A stretch of DNA of 64,000 nt from Selenomonas sp. AE3005 (GTDB lineage: Bacteria; Bacillota; Negativicutes; Selenomonadales; Selenomonadaceae): assembly GCF_000686945.1 (NCBI RefSeq), contig NZ_KK366040.1:1-64000 (forward strand), given 5' to 3'. Shown here one piece after another: positions 1 to 8,632 of the stretch. Under the pieces are notes generated by a model. That model worked only from the letters and a program-made list of their open reading frames with translations, made no database searches and had not been told where the DNA came from. The stretch's first letter is position 1; each line of letters starts with the position of its first letter. The position numbers and the translations under genes were made by a program.

Positions 1-88
1 AATAAGAAACTAAAAGTTTCTCAAACATCTGGCTTTAATCATGTTGCATGATTATTTGCATTGTTTAGTTTTCAAAGAACAATCTGTT
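1..88 (-). promoter_or_regulatory. rRNA operon leader with boxA-like antitermination signal (continues off the left edge)
   Basis: Read on the minus strand, this stretch contains TGTTCTTTGAAAACT (68-82 as reverse complement), which matches the boxA-type signal found in leaders and spacers of Firmicutes rRNA operons. It lies just downstream of two strong tandem promoters. The rRNA gene itself, presumably 16S, would begin beyond base 1 and is not visible. The assignment rests on motif plus promoter arrangement. Confidence 0.7.
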
Positions 89-130
89 CAGCACTCTTTC
101 GAAGTGCCTGTCGCTTCAAGCGACTCATTT

Positions 131-159
131 ATCTTATCGCATTCAGCTTAGCTTGTCAA
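131..159 (-). promoter_or_regulatory. rRNA operon promoter P2
   Basis: On the minus strand: -35 TTGACA (159-154), a 17-bp spacer and -10 TAAGAT (136-131). It is the promoter nearer the leader, and the pair of near-consensus promoters in tandem is typical of rRNA operons. Confidence 0.7.
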
Positions 160-264
160 GAACTTTTTTAATTTCTTTTTTCAAGTTTTTCGAACCCTCT
201 CAGTGCCTTGCCAGTCAAGGCTTGCTGCACCGTTTCGCGTCCGTATCTGTCAGCGACTTGTATT

Positions 265-293
265 ATATTACACGAGTCTTGTGCATATGTCAA
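265..293 (-). promoter_or_regulatory. rRNA operon promoter P1
   Basis: On the minus strand: -35 TTGACA (293-288), a 17-bp spacer and -10 TAATAT (270-265). An overlapping TATAAT at 267-262 would give a 20-bp spacer. It lies upstream of P2 and just downstream of the PBP terminator. The 300-bp stretch holds no protein gene. Confidence 0.7.
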
Positions 294-317
294 CACCTTT
301 TTTAAAATAAATTAAAA

Positions 318-352
318 AAAACAGTCAGTACGCAAAAGTACTGACTGTTTTT
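318..352 (-). terminator. Rho-independent terminator of the PBP gene
   Basis: Perfect 12-bp arms AACAGTCAGTAC (320-331) and GTACTGACTGTT (338-349), followed on the minus strand by a run of T. It separates the PBP operon from the rRNA promoters. Confidence 0.85.
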
Positions 353-355
353 CGT

Positions 356-2335
356 CTAACTGGGCTTGAAATAGACGGTTATACTCGTCCCTTTATCTAC
401 CAGGGTATTCATTTCTATACTCTGTCCCACGGCATAGCCAGAACCTTCACTTTGGAAGGACAGGCCTCTGTCCGCAGCCAGGCCGGCAGCCTCGCGCAAG
501 CTCTTGCCGCTGAAGTCCGGCACCAGAATTTTCCCATCAGGGATTTCCCCTGTATAAAGTCTGGCCGGCTTATGCTGTGGCTTTTTCTCCTCAGCCTCCA
601 TACCAGCAAAGGGGTCACTTGACGGTTCTATATGCATATAACGCATCAGCTGGGCAAATATCCGTCCGGCCACCGGTGCGGCAATCTGACCGCCATAAAA
701 GTTCCCCGTACCCGGGTCGTCAATCATCACCAGCACTGTAAGTTTGGGGTCTTCCACCGGCGCAAAACCACAGAAGGACGCTATATAACGGCCGTCCATA
801 TAGCCGCTGCCGTCCTCACGGATTTTTTGTGCCGTACCGGTCTTACCAGCAATACGATAACCACGCACAGCGGCTTTAGAACCGCCGCCGCTGGCTACAA
901 CCTGCTCCAAAAGCCCCATCAGCGTTTTATCCGTAGCAGAATCTATTACCCGGCGCACTTCTTTCTTGCCGCGTTCCTCATACATACTGCCATCGGCATT
1001 ACGAATAGACTTTACAATATGCGGTTTCAACAGTACACCATCGTTGGCAATAGCTGACATAGCTGTCACCAGCTGCAACGGCGTCACAGCGATACTTTGC
1101 CCGATAGCCGAGGTAGCCATATCGGACTCACGCATATCCTCAGGATTGAACAGGATACCGCTTTCCTCCCCCGGCAGGTCAATCCCCGTGGGTTCACCGA
1201 AACCAAAGTTTTTGGCATAACTCATCAGACGGTCTGCACCTAAACGCAGGCCGACCTGGGCAAAACCGGTATTCAGCGACTGTTTTACCACGTCGGTAAA
1301 AGTAACCGTACCAAAACTTTCACCATTCCAGTTTTGAATACGCCGCCCGGACACCATAACATACCCGGGGTCCACAAAAACCTGATTCGGCGTAACCACT
1401 TTTTCCTGCAGGGCCGCGCCGGCTACTACAGACTTAAAGGTCGAACCCGGTTCATAAATAAAGGACACCGCCCGGTTCTTCCAGATTTCCGGGTTGTAAT
1501 CCCAGAAACGGTTGGGGTTATACGACGGCCGCGACGCCATCGCCAGCACTTCCCCCGTCTTGGGGTCCATTACTACACAGGTAACCGCCTTCGGGTTATT
1601 TTCAGCAATTGCCCGGTCAAGCTCCTGCTCCACAATAAACTGTATCGAACTGTCAATTGTCAGCTCAATGGTTTTGCAGGCATCGCCGGCATAGCGCCGC
1701 CGGCTGGAAAAGATAGAATCAAGTATTGGCCGGTCCTGTCTGTCCGTCGTCAGGTAGGTTTCCTTGACCTCGCCCTTCAGCATTTTGTCCAGTGCCTGCT
1801 CCACGCCGTCCAGACCTTTGTCGTCCGTACCCACAAAGCCAATAACATTGGCTGCCAGTACATCATTGGGATAGTAGCGCTTGGCCTCATCCCGGAAATT
1901 AAGGCATGATACATAGTTTTTCTCACGAATTAACTGACGAACTGCCTCATACTCCGCCTGTTCCATACGCCGTTTTACCCAGACAAAGCCGCCGCCCACA
2001 GCAATATCGTCAAGAATCTCCTGTTCGGACTTACCGATAAGCGGCGCGAGGTTAGCAGCTACCTCCTGTGGATTTTCCACATGTGACGGGTCAATGTACA
2101 GGGATTTGGTCATCGTGCTGACCGCCAGTTCGCGGCCATTACGGTCTAAAATAGCCCCACGCGGACTCTGAATCGCATAGTCCTGCCCGACCTGAGCCTT
2201 CATGCGTTCGCCCAGGGAATTCCCCTGTACCAGCTGCAGCCAGCCATAGCGGAATATCAATAGAATTACACAGCCCAGCATGATTGCCGCCAAAAAAGCC
2301 ACGCGCTGCTGAACATTATGCTGCTCCAGTTTCAT
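356..2335 (-). CDS. Class B penicillin-binding protein with PASTA domain (PBP2/SpoVD-FtsI type transpeptidase)
   Basis: A peptidoglycan D,D-transpeptidase that crosslinks stem peptides outside the cytoplasmic membrane. It has one N-terminal membrane anchor (about residues 13-35), a dimerisation domain, and a transpeptidase domain with all three motifs visible: STFK (serine near residue 298), SLN (near 353-355) and KTG (near 498-500). A C-terminal PASTA domain follows from about residue 600, suggesting muropeptide or lipid II sensing. The ATG at 2335 overlaps the telA stop as TGATG and has an upstream GGAG, so I prefer it to a TTG three bases earlier. The 659 aa length suits SpoVD/FtsI-like enzymes. 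It lies outside a division cluster, so a role in septation versus another envelope process cannot be settled here. Confidence 0.9.
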   Translation of the reverse strand: MKLEQHNVQQRVAFLAAIMLGCVILLIFRYGWLQLVQGNSLGERMKAQVGQDYAIQSPRGAILDRNGRELAVSTMTKSLYIDPSHVENPQEVAANLAPLIGKSEQEILDDIAVGGGFVWVKRRMEQAEYEAVRQLIREKNYVSCLNFRDEAKRYYPNDVLAANVIGFVGTDDKGLDGVEQALDKMLKGEVKETYLTTDRQDRPILDSIFSSRRRYAGDACKTIELTIDSSIQFIVEQELDRAIAENNPKAVTCVVMDPKTGEVLAMASRPSYNPNRFWDYNPEIWKNRAVSFIYEPGSTFKSVVAGAALQEKVVTPNQVFVDPGYVMVSGRRIQNWNGESFGTVTFTDVVKQSLNTGFAQVGLRLGADRLMSYAKNFGFGEPTGIDLPGEESGILFNPEDMRESDMATSAIGQSIAVTPLQLVTAMSAIANDGVLLKPHIVKSIRNADGSMYEERGKKEVRRVIDSATDKTLMGLLEQVVASGGGSKAAVRGYRIAGKTGTAQKIREDGSGYMDGRYIASFCGFAPVEDPKLTVLVMIDDPGTGNFYGGQIAAPVAGRIFAQLMRYMHIEPSSDPFAGMEAEEKKPQHKPARLYTGEIPDGKILVPDFSGKSLREAAGLAADRGLSFQSEGSGYAVGQSIEMNTLVDKGTSITVYFKPS

Positions 2336-3495
2336 CAATTAGTCTCCTGTCTGCCGCTGTTTTTCAGCAGGGTATCCCTCAGCTTGCCCTCAATCTGTAC
2401 AAGCTCAGCCTCAGCGGCCTGCCGTTTAGCCCGGCCATTCTGCTGTATTTTTATCGTTTCTTCAATGGTGTTAATCAGCCGTTCATTGACCTCACGCACG
2501 GTTTCAATATCCACAATACTGCGCTCGTTTTCCTCAGCTGTTTCAATGCTGTTCTGCTGGAGCATCTCTGCATTGCGGCGCAGCAGCTCGTTGGTGGTAT
2601 TGCTGACCGCCTGCTGCATACGCAGTACATCCTGCTGTGCCTGCAGCCCCAGGGCGATAACCAGCTGATTTTTCCAGAGGGGAATTGTGCTGTAAATAGC
2701 CGTCTGCACCCGGTCAATAAGGGCCTTGTCATTGTTCTGAATCAGCCGTATCTGCGGTGCCGACTGGATAGCGATGGTTTTACTTATCTTTAAATCATGA
2801 ACCTTCTTTTCAAAACGGTTGACACTGGCCTCAAAGTCAGCCACTACCTGTACCGCCATCGGGTCACCGGATTCGGCCGCCTGTTGGCGCAGCTTGGGCA
2901 AAGTAACTTCGCGCATTTCCGTCAGTTTTTCTTCGCCGGCCTGAATATACAGCTGCAGCTGCTTGAAATAGCTGAGATTTTCCGCATATAGTTTATCAAA
3001 CAGAGCCACGTCCTTCATCATTTTCAGTTTGGCCTGCTCGAGATTTCCCTGAATCCGTTCCACCTGTGTGGACAGCTTTTCATACCCCTGCTTAATATCC
3101 TCGCCTTTTTTCACCAGACTGCCTACCAGGGGGATTTTCTTCAGAAAACTGCTGTTCCCTTCCGGCTCAAACTCCCGTACCTGCGTCACCAGACTGGACA
3201 GCAATTCGCCCACAGGGCCGCTGTCTTTCGTGCGTACCTGCGATAAAACGCTGTCGGAAAACTCCGCGATTTTCTGCTGGGCCGGTGCCCCAAAGCGCAA
3301 AATCGCCGTGGAATCTGTCAAATCTAGTTCATCTTTTATTTTATCCACCTTGCTCCGTTCCTCCGGAGTCAGGTCATTTACCACTTTTTCCACCTGCGCC
3401 GTCATAACTTCCGCCGACGGCAGATTATCAGGTGTAACATCAGCTGTTGCCAGCCCCTGCTTTGCTTTCATCAAATCTTCCAGCTTTACTTCCAT
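2335..3495 (-). CDS. telA: TelA/KlaA-like toxic anion resistance family protein
   Basis: A TelA-family protein of about 386 aa, largely helical and rich in Glu, Lys and Gln, with no signal peptide or membrane segment. Family members are linked to tellurite and envelope-active compound resistance; the biochemical role is not established. I place the start at ATG 3495 because GGAGGG lies at the right distance; an in-frame ATG at 3510 sits on top of that Shine-Dalgarno. It forms an operon with the XpaC-like gene upstream and the PBP gene downstream. The XpaC-TelA pair is a recurrent Firmicutes arrangement. Confidence 0.88.
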   Translation of the reverse strand: MEVKLEDLMKAKQGLATADVTPDNLPSAEVMTAQVEKVVNDLTPEERSKVDKIKDELDLTDSTAILRFGAPAQQKIAEFSDSVLSQVRTKDSGPVGELLSSLVTQVREFEPEGNSSFLKKIPLVGSLVKKGEDIKQGYEKLSTQVERIQGNLEQAKLKMMKDVALFDKLYAENLSYFKQLQLYIQAGEEKLTEMREVTLPKLRQQAAESGDPMAVQVVADFEASVNRFEKKVHDLKISKTIAIQSAPQIRLIQNNDKALIDRVQTAIYSTIPLWKNQLVIALGLQAQQDVLRMQQAVSNTTNELLRRNAEMLQQNSIETAEENERSIVDIETVREVNERLINTIEETIKIQQNGRAKRQAAEAELVQIEGKLRDTLLKNSGRQETN

Positions 3496-3510
3496 TTTCA
3501 GCCCTCCCAT

Positions 3511-4494
3511 TTAGCGATAATACTGCTCGTAAAAATCATCCACCGGCATGAAGAAATAGCGGATACCCTCAACAATGGATATCAGCGTCGGTATCATGGT
3601 CCAACACAAAACAATATAGGCAATACCCCATTTGCTTTTGCCCTGATAAAACTTATGCGCACCAAAAGTCCCCAAGCAAATCGCCAGACCGCTCATAATC
3701 GCTTTTTGCACCAGCACCGCTGACCGCAGATTATCCGGTGTATGTATTTTCTCCTTACGGCGCTTTTTTTCCTGCCCGTTCACTCTGCTGACAGCAGAAA
3801 CACGCGGACGCTTTTTCCGCCCAATACCCGTGGACGCCGGTGTCTGCGCAGCGTTAATCTCTGCCGGCGCACCGTTGCCATTTGCCTGACCGTTGCTGAT
3901 GCCCTCGGCCTCAAAAGACTGCTGCATTACCGTGAGTTCCGCATCCATATCCAGCAGCTGATTGTTGATTATTTTGGTAAATTCCGCTCCATAGGCCTCG
4001 TCAAAACTGAACAGCGTTTCCTTCAACCGGGCTTTTACCTGACGCACCTGGTCCGTTTCCAGCTTGGTTTCCTCGAGCTCACTGTACTGTTCACTGAGGC
4101 TGGCCGCCCGGTCCTGATAATAGTGAATAAAACGTCCGGCCGACGCAATCCGCTCCGGATGTTTCTCCACATAGTCTAAAAGTCTGGCAGCCTCCTGCTG
4201 CATAAGGCCGAGCTGCTGGCTCATCTGGCTGTCCCGGATTTTATGCCGTGCCGCCTCCACACGTTCATAATCAGCCCGGGCCTTTTCCCAATCAGCCAGA
4301 GCTTTATCAGCCTGTTCAGCGGCCAGCTGCCCAATGTCCAGCTTACGGACTTCCGCCTGTGGCAGCTGTCCCCGATAAATGCATATCCCCATCACTGCGA
4401 GCAGCAACAGCCCCACCGCATCATAGTCATGTATTATAAGATAAATGCCGCCGACACCGGCTAACAATGCCAGCAGGCCATACACATTGCGCAT
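3511..4494 (-). CDS. xpaC: XpaC-like protein with C-terminal TM2 domain
   Basis: About 327 aa. Two hydrophobic segments lie near the N-terminus (sequence begins MRNVYGLLALLAG), then a charged coiled-coil region typical of the XpaC (5-bromo-4-chloroindolyl phosphate hydrolysis) family. A basic Ala/Pro-containing linker leads to a TM2 domain in the last 65 residues (GTFGAHKFYQGK and two membrane helices). The name reflects an old phenotype, and the true function is unknown. An upstream ATG at 4527 overlaps the -10 box TATAAT, so it cannot be the start. ATG 4494 follows GGGGG at good spacing. It is co-transcribed with telA. Confidence 0.8.
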   Translation of the reverse strand: MRNVYGLLALLAGVGGIYLIIHDYDAVGLLLLAVMGICIYRGQLPQAEVRKLDIGQLAAEQADKALADWEKARADYERVEAARHKIRDSQMSQQLGLMQQEAARLLDYVEKHPERIASAGRFIHYYQDRAASLSEQYSELEETKLETDQVRQVKARLKETLFSFDEAYGAEFTKIINNQLLDMDAELTVMQQSFEAEGISNGQANGNGAPAEINAAQTPASTGIGRKKRPRVSAVSRVNGQEKKRRKEKIHTPDNLRSAVLVQKAIMSGLAICLGTFGAHKFYQGKSKWGIAYIVLCWTMIPTLISIVEGIRYFFMPVDDFYEQYYR

Positions 4495-4525
4495 TACCAT
4501 CGCCCCCAAGTATAATTTTATTTTC

Positions 4526-4534
4526 ATTATACCA
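4526..4534 (-). promoter_or_regulatory. Extended -10 promoter of xpaC-telA-PBP
   Basis: TGGTATAAT on the minus strand is a perfect extended -10 element. No good -35 is visible 16-18 bp upstream, where the rlmH terminator hairpin sits. Its overlap with the first in-frame ATG supports the downstream start for xpaC. Confidence 0.6.
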
Positions 4535-4535
4535 C

Positions 4536-4562
4536 AAAGCCGTCCCGGTTTGGGACGGCTTT
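4536..4562 (-). terminator. Hairpin terminator after rlmH
   Basis: Perfect 11-bp arms AAAGCCGTCCC and GGGACGGCTTT with a 5-base loop. The T tract on the minus strand is short, so termination may be partial. Confidence 0.5.
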
Positions 4563-4565
4563 AGT

Positions 4566-5045
4566 TTACCAATGATATTTTTCACCACGGTTAATTTTAA
4601 AGGCGCGGTAAATCTGTTCCACCAGCAGAAGTCTTACCATCTGGTGCGTAAATGTCATGCGCGAAAAGCTCAGCAATTCATCGGCCGACCGCCGCACTTC
4701 CGGCGACAAGCCAAAGGCACCGCCAATCAAAAAAGTGATATTGCTGCGCCCTGTCAGCGCCAGTTTATCCAGCGAGGCCGCGAGCTCTTCTGAGGATTTC
4801 TCCTTGCCAAAAACATCCAACACAAAGAGGTAGCTGCCCTCCGGCACGAGCTTTAACAGCTTTTCGCCTTCTTTTATGAGCACCTGTTCCTTCTCGGCAG
4901 CTGACGGTGAGTCCGGCATTTTTTCCTCATGAACTTCCCGTATTTCCACCTGCGCAAAGGGTTTCAAGCGTTTCATAAACTCCGCGATACCTGCCGACAG
5001 ATACTTCTCTTTGATTTTTCCGGCACAAACAATGGTTATCTTCAT
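4566..5045 (-). CDS. rlmH: 23S rRNA pseudouridine-1915 N3-methyltransferase RlmH
   Basis: A SPOUT-fold methyltransferase of the usual length (159 aa) that methylates pseudouridine 1915 in 23S rRNA on the assembled ribosome using S-adenosylmethionine. It shows the knot-region motif FLIGGAFG around residues 100-107 and the characteristic C-terminal tail EQIYRAFKINRGEKYHW. The ATG overlaps the htrA stop as TGATG, so translation is probably coupled. The htrA-rlmH order is common in Firmicutes. Confidence 0.96.
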   Translation of the reverse strand: MKITIVCAGKIKEKYLSAGIAEFMKRLKPFAQVEIREVHEEKMPDSPSAAEKEQVLIKEGEKLLKLVPEGSYLFVLDVFGKEKSSEELAASLDKLALTGRSNITFLIGGAFGLSPEVRRSADELLSFSRMTFTHQMVRLLLVEQIYRAFKINRGEKYHW

Positions 5046-6142
5046 CAGCGGTTATCCTGCGGCATTTCTTCCAACACCACATCAGCATTACGGCTGGCAC
5101 CATTGCGGTCATAGGTAACTTTTACCGTGTCACCGACCTTATAGGACGCCACCTTGGCCCGCAGGTCAGCTACACTATTGACTTCTTCATCATTGACCTT
5201 GAGGATGATATCGCCGCGCTGCAGGCCGGCTTTGCCGCAGGGGCCATTCAGCGTGAGCTGGAATACATACACACCCTTGTCAATGTTCAGCTGATAGCCA
5301 TAACGGCCAGCCGTCTGAGGGTCAAATACCGACACGCCCAGATAAGGACGGGCCACATACCCCTTGTTCATGATTTCATCAATGATATTCTGCACCGTGT
5401 TGATAGGAATAGCAAAGCCCATGCCCTCAACACCATTGGCCGCTACCTTGGCGCTATTGATCCCGATGACCTCGCCATCAGCATTCACCAGCGCGCCGCC
5501 AGAGTTGCCCGGATTGATGGCTGCGTCCGTCTGAATGAGTTTAACCAGCTTGTCGCTGATATCGAGCGTTCTATTTAACGCACTGATAACACCGCTGGTG
5601 ACACTCCCCTGGAATTCCAGTCCCATCGGATTGCCGATGGCAATCGCCGGCTCGCCAACAACGATTTTATCAGAATCACCGAACTTCGCCGTTGGCAAGT
5701 CCTTGGCCTCAACCTTTACCACCGCCAGGTCAGTCAGGGCGTCAGCGCCAATCAGTTTGCCTTTCAGGCTGCGGCCGTCCGGCATGGATACGATAAGTTC
5801 CTTGGCTCCACTCACCACATGATTGTTGGTGACAATATAGCCATCCTCACGGAAGATAACGCCAGAGCCCACGCCCTGCGTTTCCACGGGATTATTGAAC
5901 CAGTCACGCGCCACAGCCTTGTTGGTGATACCCACCACAGCCGGGCCTACCATCTTTGCCGCCCGTACTACCGGTGTATTCCGGGCGTCAGATAATTTTA
6001 TATCGCTGCTTGTCTGCTGCACAGCCTTGCTGCTGACAGCCCCGGCCGAATTATCGCTGGCCGTACCAGCAGAACAGCCGGAAAATGATATTGCTGATAA
6101 CGCCAGCATTGCGGTCATTATAAGAGAAGTTTTCTTTTTCAC
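5045..6142 (-). CDS. htrA: HtrA/DegP-family serine protease, predicted lipoprotein, with PDZ domain
   Basis: Envelope quality-control protease of 365 aa. The N-terminus is a lipoprotein signal peptide with lipobox FSGC (Cys23), so it should be membrane-tethered. The trypsin-like domain has the full catalytic triad: His108 (NNHVV), Asp138 (ALTDLAVV) and Ser214 (PGNSGGAL). One PDZ domain lies at about residues 265-355. The start is a GTG at 6142 preceded by GGAGGG. It sits 16 bp downstream of a WalJ-type hydrolase gene and overlaps rlmH by one base; the walJ-htrA-rlmH order resembles that seen near walKR loci in Firmicutes, though walKR is not present here. Confidence 0.94.
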   Translation of the reverse strand: MKKKTSLIMTAMLALSAISFSGCSAGTASDNSAGAVSSKAVQQTSSDIKLSDARNTPVVRAAKMVGPAVVGITNKAVARDWFNNPVETQGVGSGVIFREDGYIVTNNHVVSGAKELIVSMPDGRSLKGKLIGADALTDLAVVKVEAKDLPTAKFGDSDKIVVGEPAIAIGNPMGLEFQGSVTSGVISALNRTLDISDKLVKLIQTDAAINPGNSGGALVNADGEVIGINSAKVAANGVEGMGFAIPINTVQNIIDEIMNKGYVARPYLGVSVFDPQTAGRYGYQLNIDKGVYVFQLTLNGPCGKAGLQRGDIILKVNDEEVNSVADLRAKVASYKVGDTVKVTYDRNGASRNADVVLEEMPQDNR

Positions 6143-6158
6143 AAAAATCCCTCCAATT

Positions 6159-6920
6159 TTACATAAAGTGACAGCCCACCATTTCAGTTTGGCTGGCCAC
6201 CGTCAAATCAAGATTCAGTCCCTGACCTTCCAAAATACTCTGTACGGTTGTTTCCGCCAGTTCCGGCCGGTTATTCTCCTCAGACAAGTGGGCTAAAAAC
6301 ACTTTCTCCGGACGCTTTTGCATGCGAATCAGCGCCCAGGCAGCGTCGGAATTAGCAAGATGCCCACGATTCGAGAGAATCCGCCTTTTCAACGGCCAGG
6401 GATAAGCTCCCTGTTTTAAAACTTCGGGGTCATGGTTAGATTCCAGAATAAGAACGTCTGCGCCTTCCAAGGCAGCCTGCACGCTGGAAGTCACAAAGCC
6501 CAAATCCGTGGCTATGGTAACATTTTTTCGCCCCCACAGGCGATATCCCACCGGTTCAGCCGCATCATGCGGAATATTAAAGGCCTCCACCTGAAGTCCC
6601 TTTACAGAAAAGCGTTCCCCAATAGGACAAAAACACTCCGCCGGAATCGACGAACGTTCTTTCATGTTTGCAATGGTACCAGGCCGGGTATAAATAGGCA
6701 GGTGATACCACTTGCACAACGTAACCAGGCCGGCTACATGGTCACGATGTTCGTGCGTGATGAGCACGCCGTCCAGGTCTGACGCCTCCACGCCAAAACT
6801 GGCTAGTCCTTTTTTTATTTTCGTGGCACTAATGCCAGCGTCAATCAGCAGTTTCGTGCCATCCATTTCCACAAAAACAGCATTTCCCTTGCTGCCGCTG
6901 GCCAAAATCCTAACCTGCAT
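6159..6920 (-). CDS. walJ: Metallo-beta-lactamase fold hydrolase, YycJ/WalJ family
   Basis: A 253-aa MBL-fold hydrolase with the zinc-binding signature THEHRDH near residues 56-62 and the family N-terminus RILASGSKGN. WalJ/YycJ proteins are thought to act as DNA exonucleases that coordinate replication with cell division, but the substrate is not proven. The chosen ATG has GGAG eight bases upstream; an earlier in-frame ATG at 6938 lacks a site. It leads the walJ-htrA-rlmH group. Confidence 0.88.
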   Translation of the reverse strand: MQVRILASGSKGNAVFVEMDGTKLLIDAGISATKIKKGLASFGVEASDLDGVLITHEHRDHVAGLVTLCKWYHLPIYTRPGTIANMKERSSIPAECFCPIGERFSVKGLQVEAFNIPHDAAEPVGYRLWGRKNVTIATDLGFVTSSVQAALEGADVLILESNHDPEVLKQGAYPWPLKRRILSNRGHLANSDAAWALIRMQKRPEKVFLAHLSEENNRPELAETTVQSILEGQGLNLDLTVASQTEMVGCHFM

Positions 6921-6982
6921 TCCCACGGCTCCTATCATAACACTTGATTCTGTAAACTATCTGCAAAAGCAAGACATACACA

Positions 6983-7019
6983 TTATAACGCCGTTTTTCG
7001 AGTTTTGCCATAGGCAAAA
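6983..7019. repeat. 37-bp dispersed repeat, copy A
   Basis: Starts TTATAACGCCG and ends GCCATAGGCAAAA. Its reverse complement matches 44033-44069 at 35 of 37 positions. It contains the small palindrome TTTTGCC(TA)GGCAAAA-like core. Copy A abuts the pyk terminator hairpin; copy B lies in the tRNA-bounded island. Confidence 0.8.
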
Positions 7020-7092
7020 AGCCCGGCATAACTATTTTCGGAGCGTTTGACGCGTCAGCGTCTCAGCGGAGAAAACAGTTATGCCGGGCTTT
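7018..7092 (-). terminator. Long hairpin terminator downstream of pyk
   Basis: Sixteen-bp perfect arms (7018-7033 with 7077-7092, core AAAGCCCGGCATAACT) extended by five more pairs across one mismatch (7035-7039 with 7071-7075). The 30-base apical region includes the palindrome TGACGCGTCA. On the minus strand the hairpin is followed by TTTTT. It is much longer than the other terminators in the window. Confidence 0.75.
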
Positions 7093-7132
7093 AACAGCCA
7101 CGATGTCTTAACGAATCAAACCGTGGTAAATA

Positions 7133-8545
7133 TTAGATGCTGTACACACGTACGGAGCTGGAGTTGCCCTTACCAGCCTTAACACCGGAAGTGATGATGG
7201 TCATGTCGCCACGCTGTACATAGCCTTCCTTAACAGCAGCAGCCGTAGCGTTGCTGAGCATTTCATCGGCATCGCTCCACATGGAACCGAGTACCGGATA
7301 TACGCCCCAACGGAGGTTCAGCTGACGCAGAGCTTTTTCACTCGGCGTATAAGCTACGATAGCAGCCTTCGGACGATACTTGGATACAACTTTCGTCGTG
7401 TAACCGGATTCAGTCGGCGTAATGATAGCCGGAACGTCGAGTTCATAAGCCATCTGTACCGTAGCATGTGCAATAGCACGCGTACGGGATTTCAAATGCT
7501 GCAGACCGCGTTCTACAAACAGTTCCTTATATTCGAGGGAGCTTTCGATGCGCTGTGCAATGCGGTTCATCGTAGAAACAGCCTCTACCGGATAATCACC
7601 GGATGCCGTTTCGCCGGACAGCATGATTGCATCCGTACCATCGAGGATAGCGTTACCAACGTCGGATACTTCAGCACGCGTCGGACGCGGATTACGTTCC
7701 ATGGAGTCAAGCATCTGCGTAGCAACGATAACCGGTTTGCCGGCAGCATTACACTTACGGATGATTTCCTTCTGGATAAGGGGCACATCTTCTGCCGGAA
7801 CTTCTACGCCCAGGTCACCACGGGCAACCATGATGCCGTCGGAAACTTCGAGAATGGCATCGAAGTTCTTAACACCTTCGAGGTTTTCAATCTTCGGAAT
7901 GATTTCCATGCGGCCATTGTGCTCTTCGATAAGCTTACGGATAGCCAGTACGTCATCCGGACGCTGAATGAAGGATGCGGCTACGAAATCCATATCCTGT
8001 TCGCAGCCAAAGATGATATCCTTAGCATCCTGTTCGGAGATAGGAGGCAGACCAAGGGATACGCCCGGAGCAGCTACACGCTTACGCGTGCTCATCTTGC
8101 CGCTGTTCTGGATAGTCGTAACGATATCCTTGCCCTTGATTTCATCGACTTTGAGTGCTACAAGACCATCGGAAAGGAGCAGCGTGTCGCCCGGCTTTAC
8201 TTCCGTGTAGAGGCCTTTATGGTTTACGGAAACATGAGTTTCGTCACCCGGTACATCATCATAAGTCAAAGTGAACTGGTTGCCCTTTTCCAGCATAACC
8301 TTGCCATCTTTGAACTCGCCCAGACGCATTTCCGGGCCTTTGGTATCGAGGATTAAAGAGATAACCTTGCCAGCCTTCTTGGCAGCTTCACGTACCATGT
8401 TGATACGGCCAAGATGTTCTGCATGGTCACCATGAGAGAAGTTGAAACGTGCGCAGTTCATGCCATTGGCAATCAATTCTTCAATTACGCCCGGTTTCTC
8501 TGTGGACGGACCCTGCGTGCAAACGATTTTCGTCTTTTTTAACAT
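7133..8545 (-). CDS. pyk: Pyruvate kinase
   Basis: Converts phosphoenolpyruvate and ADP to pyruvate and ATP, the last step of glycolysis. It is 470 aa and starts MLKKTKIVCTQGPS. Visible signatures are NFSHG (Arg/Asn substrate region), the active-site strand IPKIEN, MVARGDLGVE, and TDAIMLSGETA. It lacks the extra C-terminal PEP-utiliser domain of Bacillus enzymes, so it is the short form. An open frame extends 40 codons upstream, but that segment is the structured leader. The ATG at 8545 is preceded by GGTGGGG. It is monocistronic and ends in a strong hairpin. Confidence 0.97.
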   Translation of the reverse strand: MLKKTKIVCTQGPSTEKPGVIEELIANGMNCARFNFSHGDHAEHLGRINMVREAAKKAGKVISLILDTKGPEMRLGEFKDGKVMLEKGNQFTLTYDDVPGDETHVSVNHKGLYTEVKPGDTLLLSDGLVALKVDEIKGKDIVTTIQNSGKMSTRKRVAAPGVSLGLPPISEQDAKDIIFGCEQDMDFVAASFIQRPDDVLAIRKLIEEHNGRMEIIPKIENLEGVKNFDAILEVSDGIMVARGDLGVEVPAEDVPLIQKEIIRKCNAAGKPVIVATQMLDSMERNPRPTRAEVSDVGNAILDGTDAIMLSGETASGDYPVEAVSTMNRIAQRIESSLEYKELFVERGLQHLKSRTRAIAHATVQMAYELDVPAIITPTESGYTTKVVSKYRPKAAIVAYTPSEKALRQLNLRWGVYPVLGSMWSDADEMLSNATAAAVKEGYVQRGDMTIITSGVKAGKGNSSSVRVYSI

Positions 8546-8587
8546 GTTGTAAACCCCACCTATTCTTTTACTACATATTATATATTT

Positions 8588-8632
8588 AGACGGACACCTC
8601 CCGTCAGGGAGTCGCTGTATGGCGTCCTGTCT
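8588..8632 (-). promoter_or_regulatory. Structured 5' leader of pyk (class not recognised)
   Basis: On the minus strand AGACAGGAC (632-624) can pair with GTCCGTCT (595-588) around an inner hairpin CTCCC-TGAC-GGGAG. Upstream, GGGG-ATTTT-CCCC near 8650-8665 forms another helix. It matches no riboswitch I recognise. A possible -10 TAGAAT lies at 8679-8674 without a clear -35. The rest of the 8546-8922 gap between the divergent genes holds nothing else I can support. Confidence 0.35.

Noticed and set aside
7466-8356. Long plus-strand open frame opposite pyk (296 codons)
   Set aside because: It is antisense to an unmistakable pyruvate kinase, has no family resemblance and no ribosome site; it reflects codon bias of the real gene.
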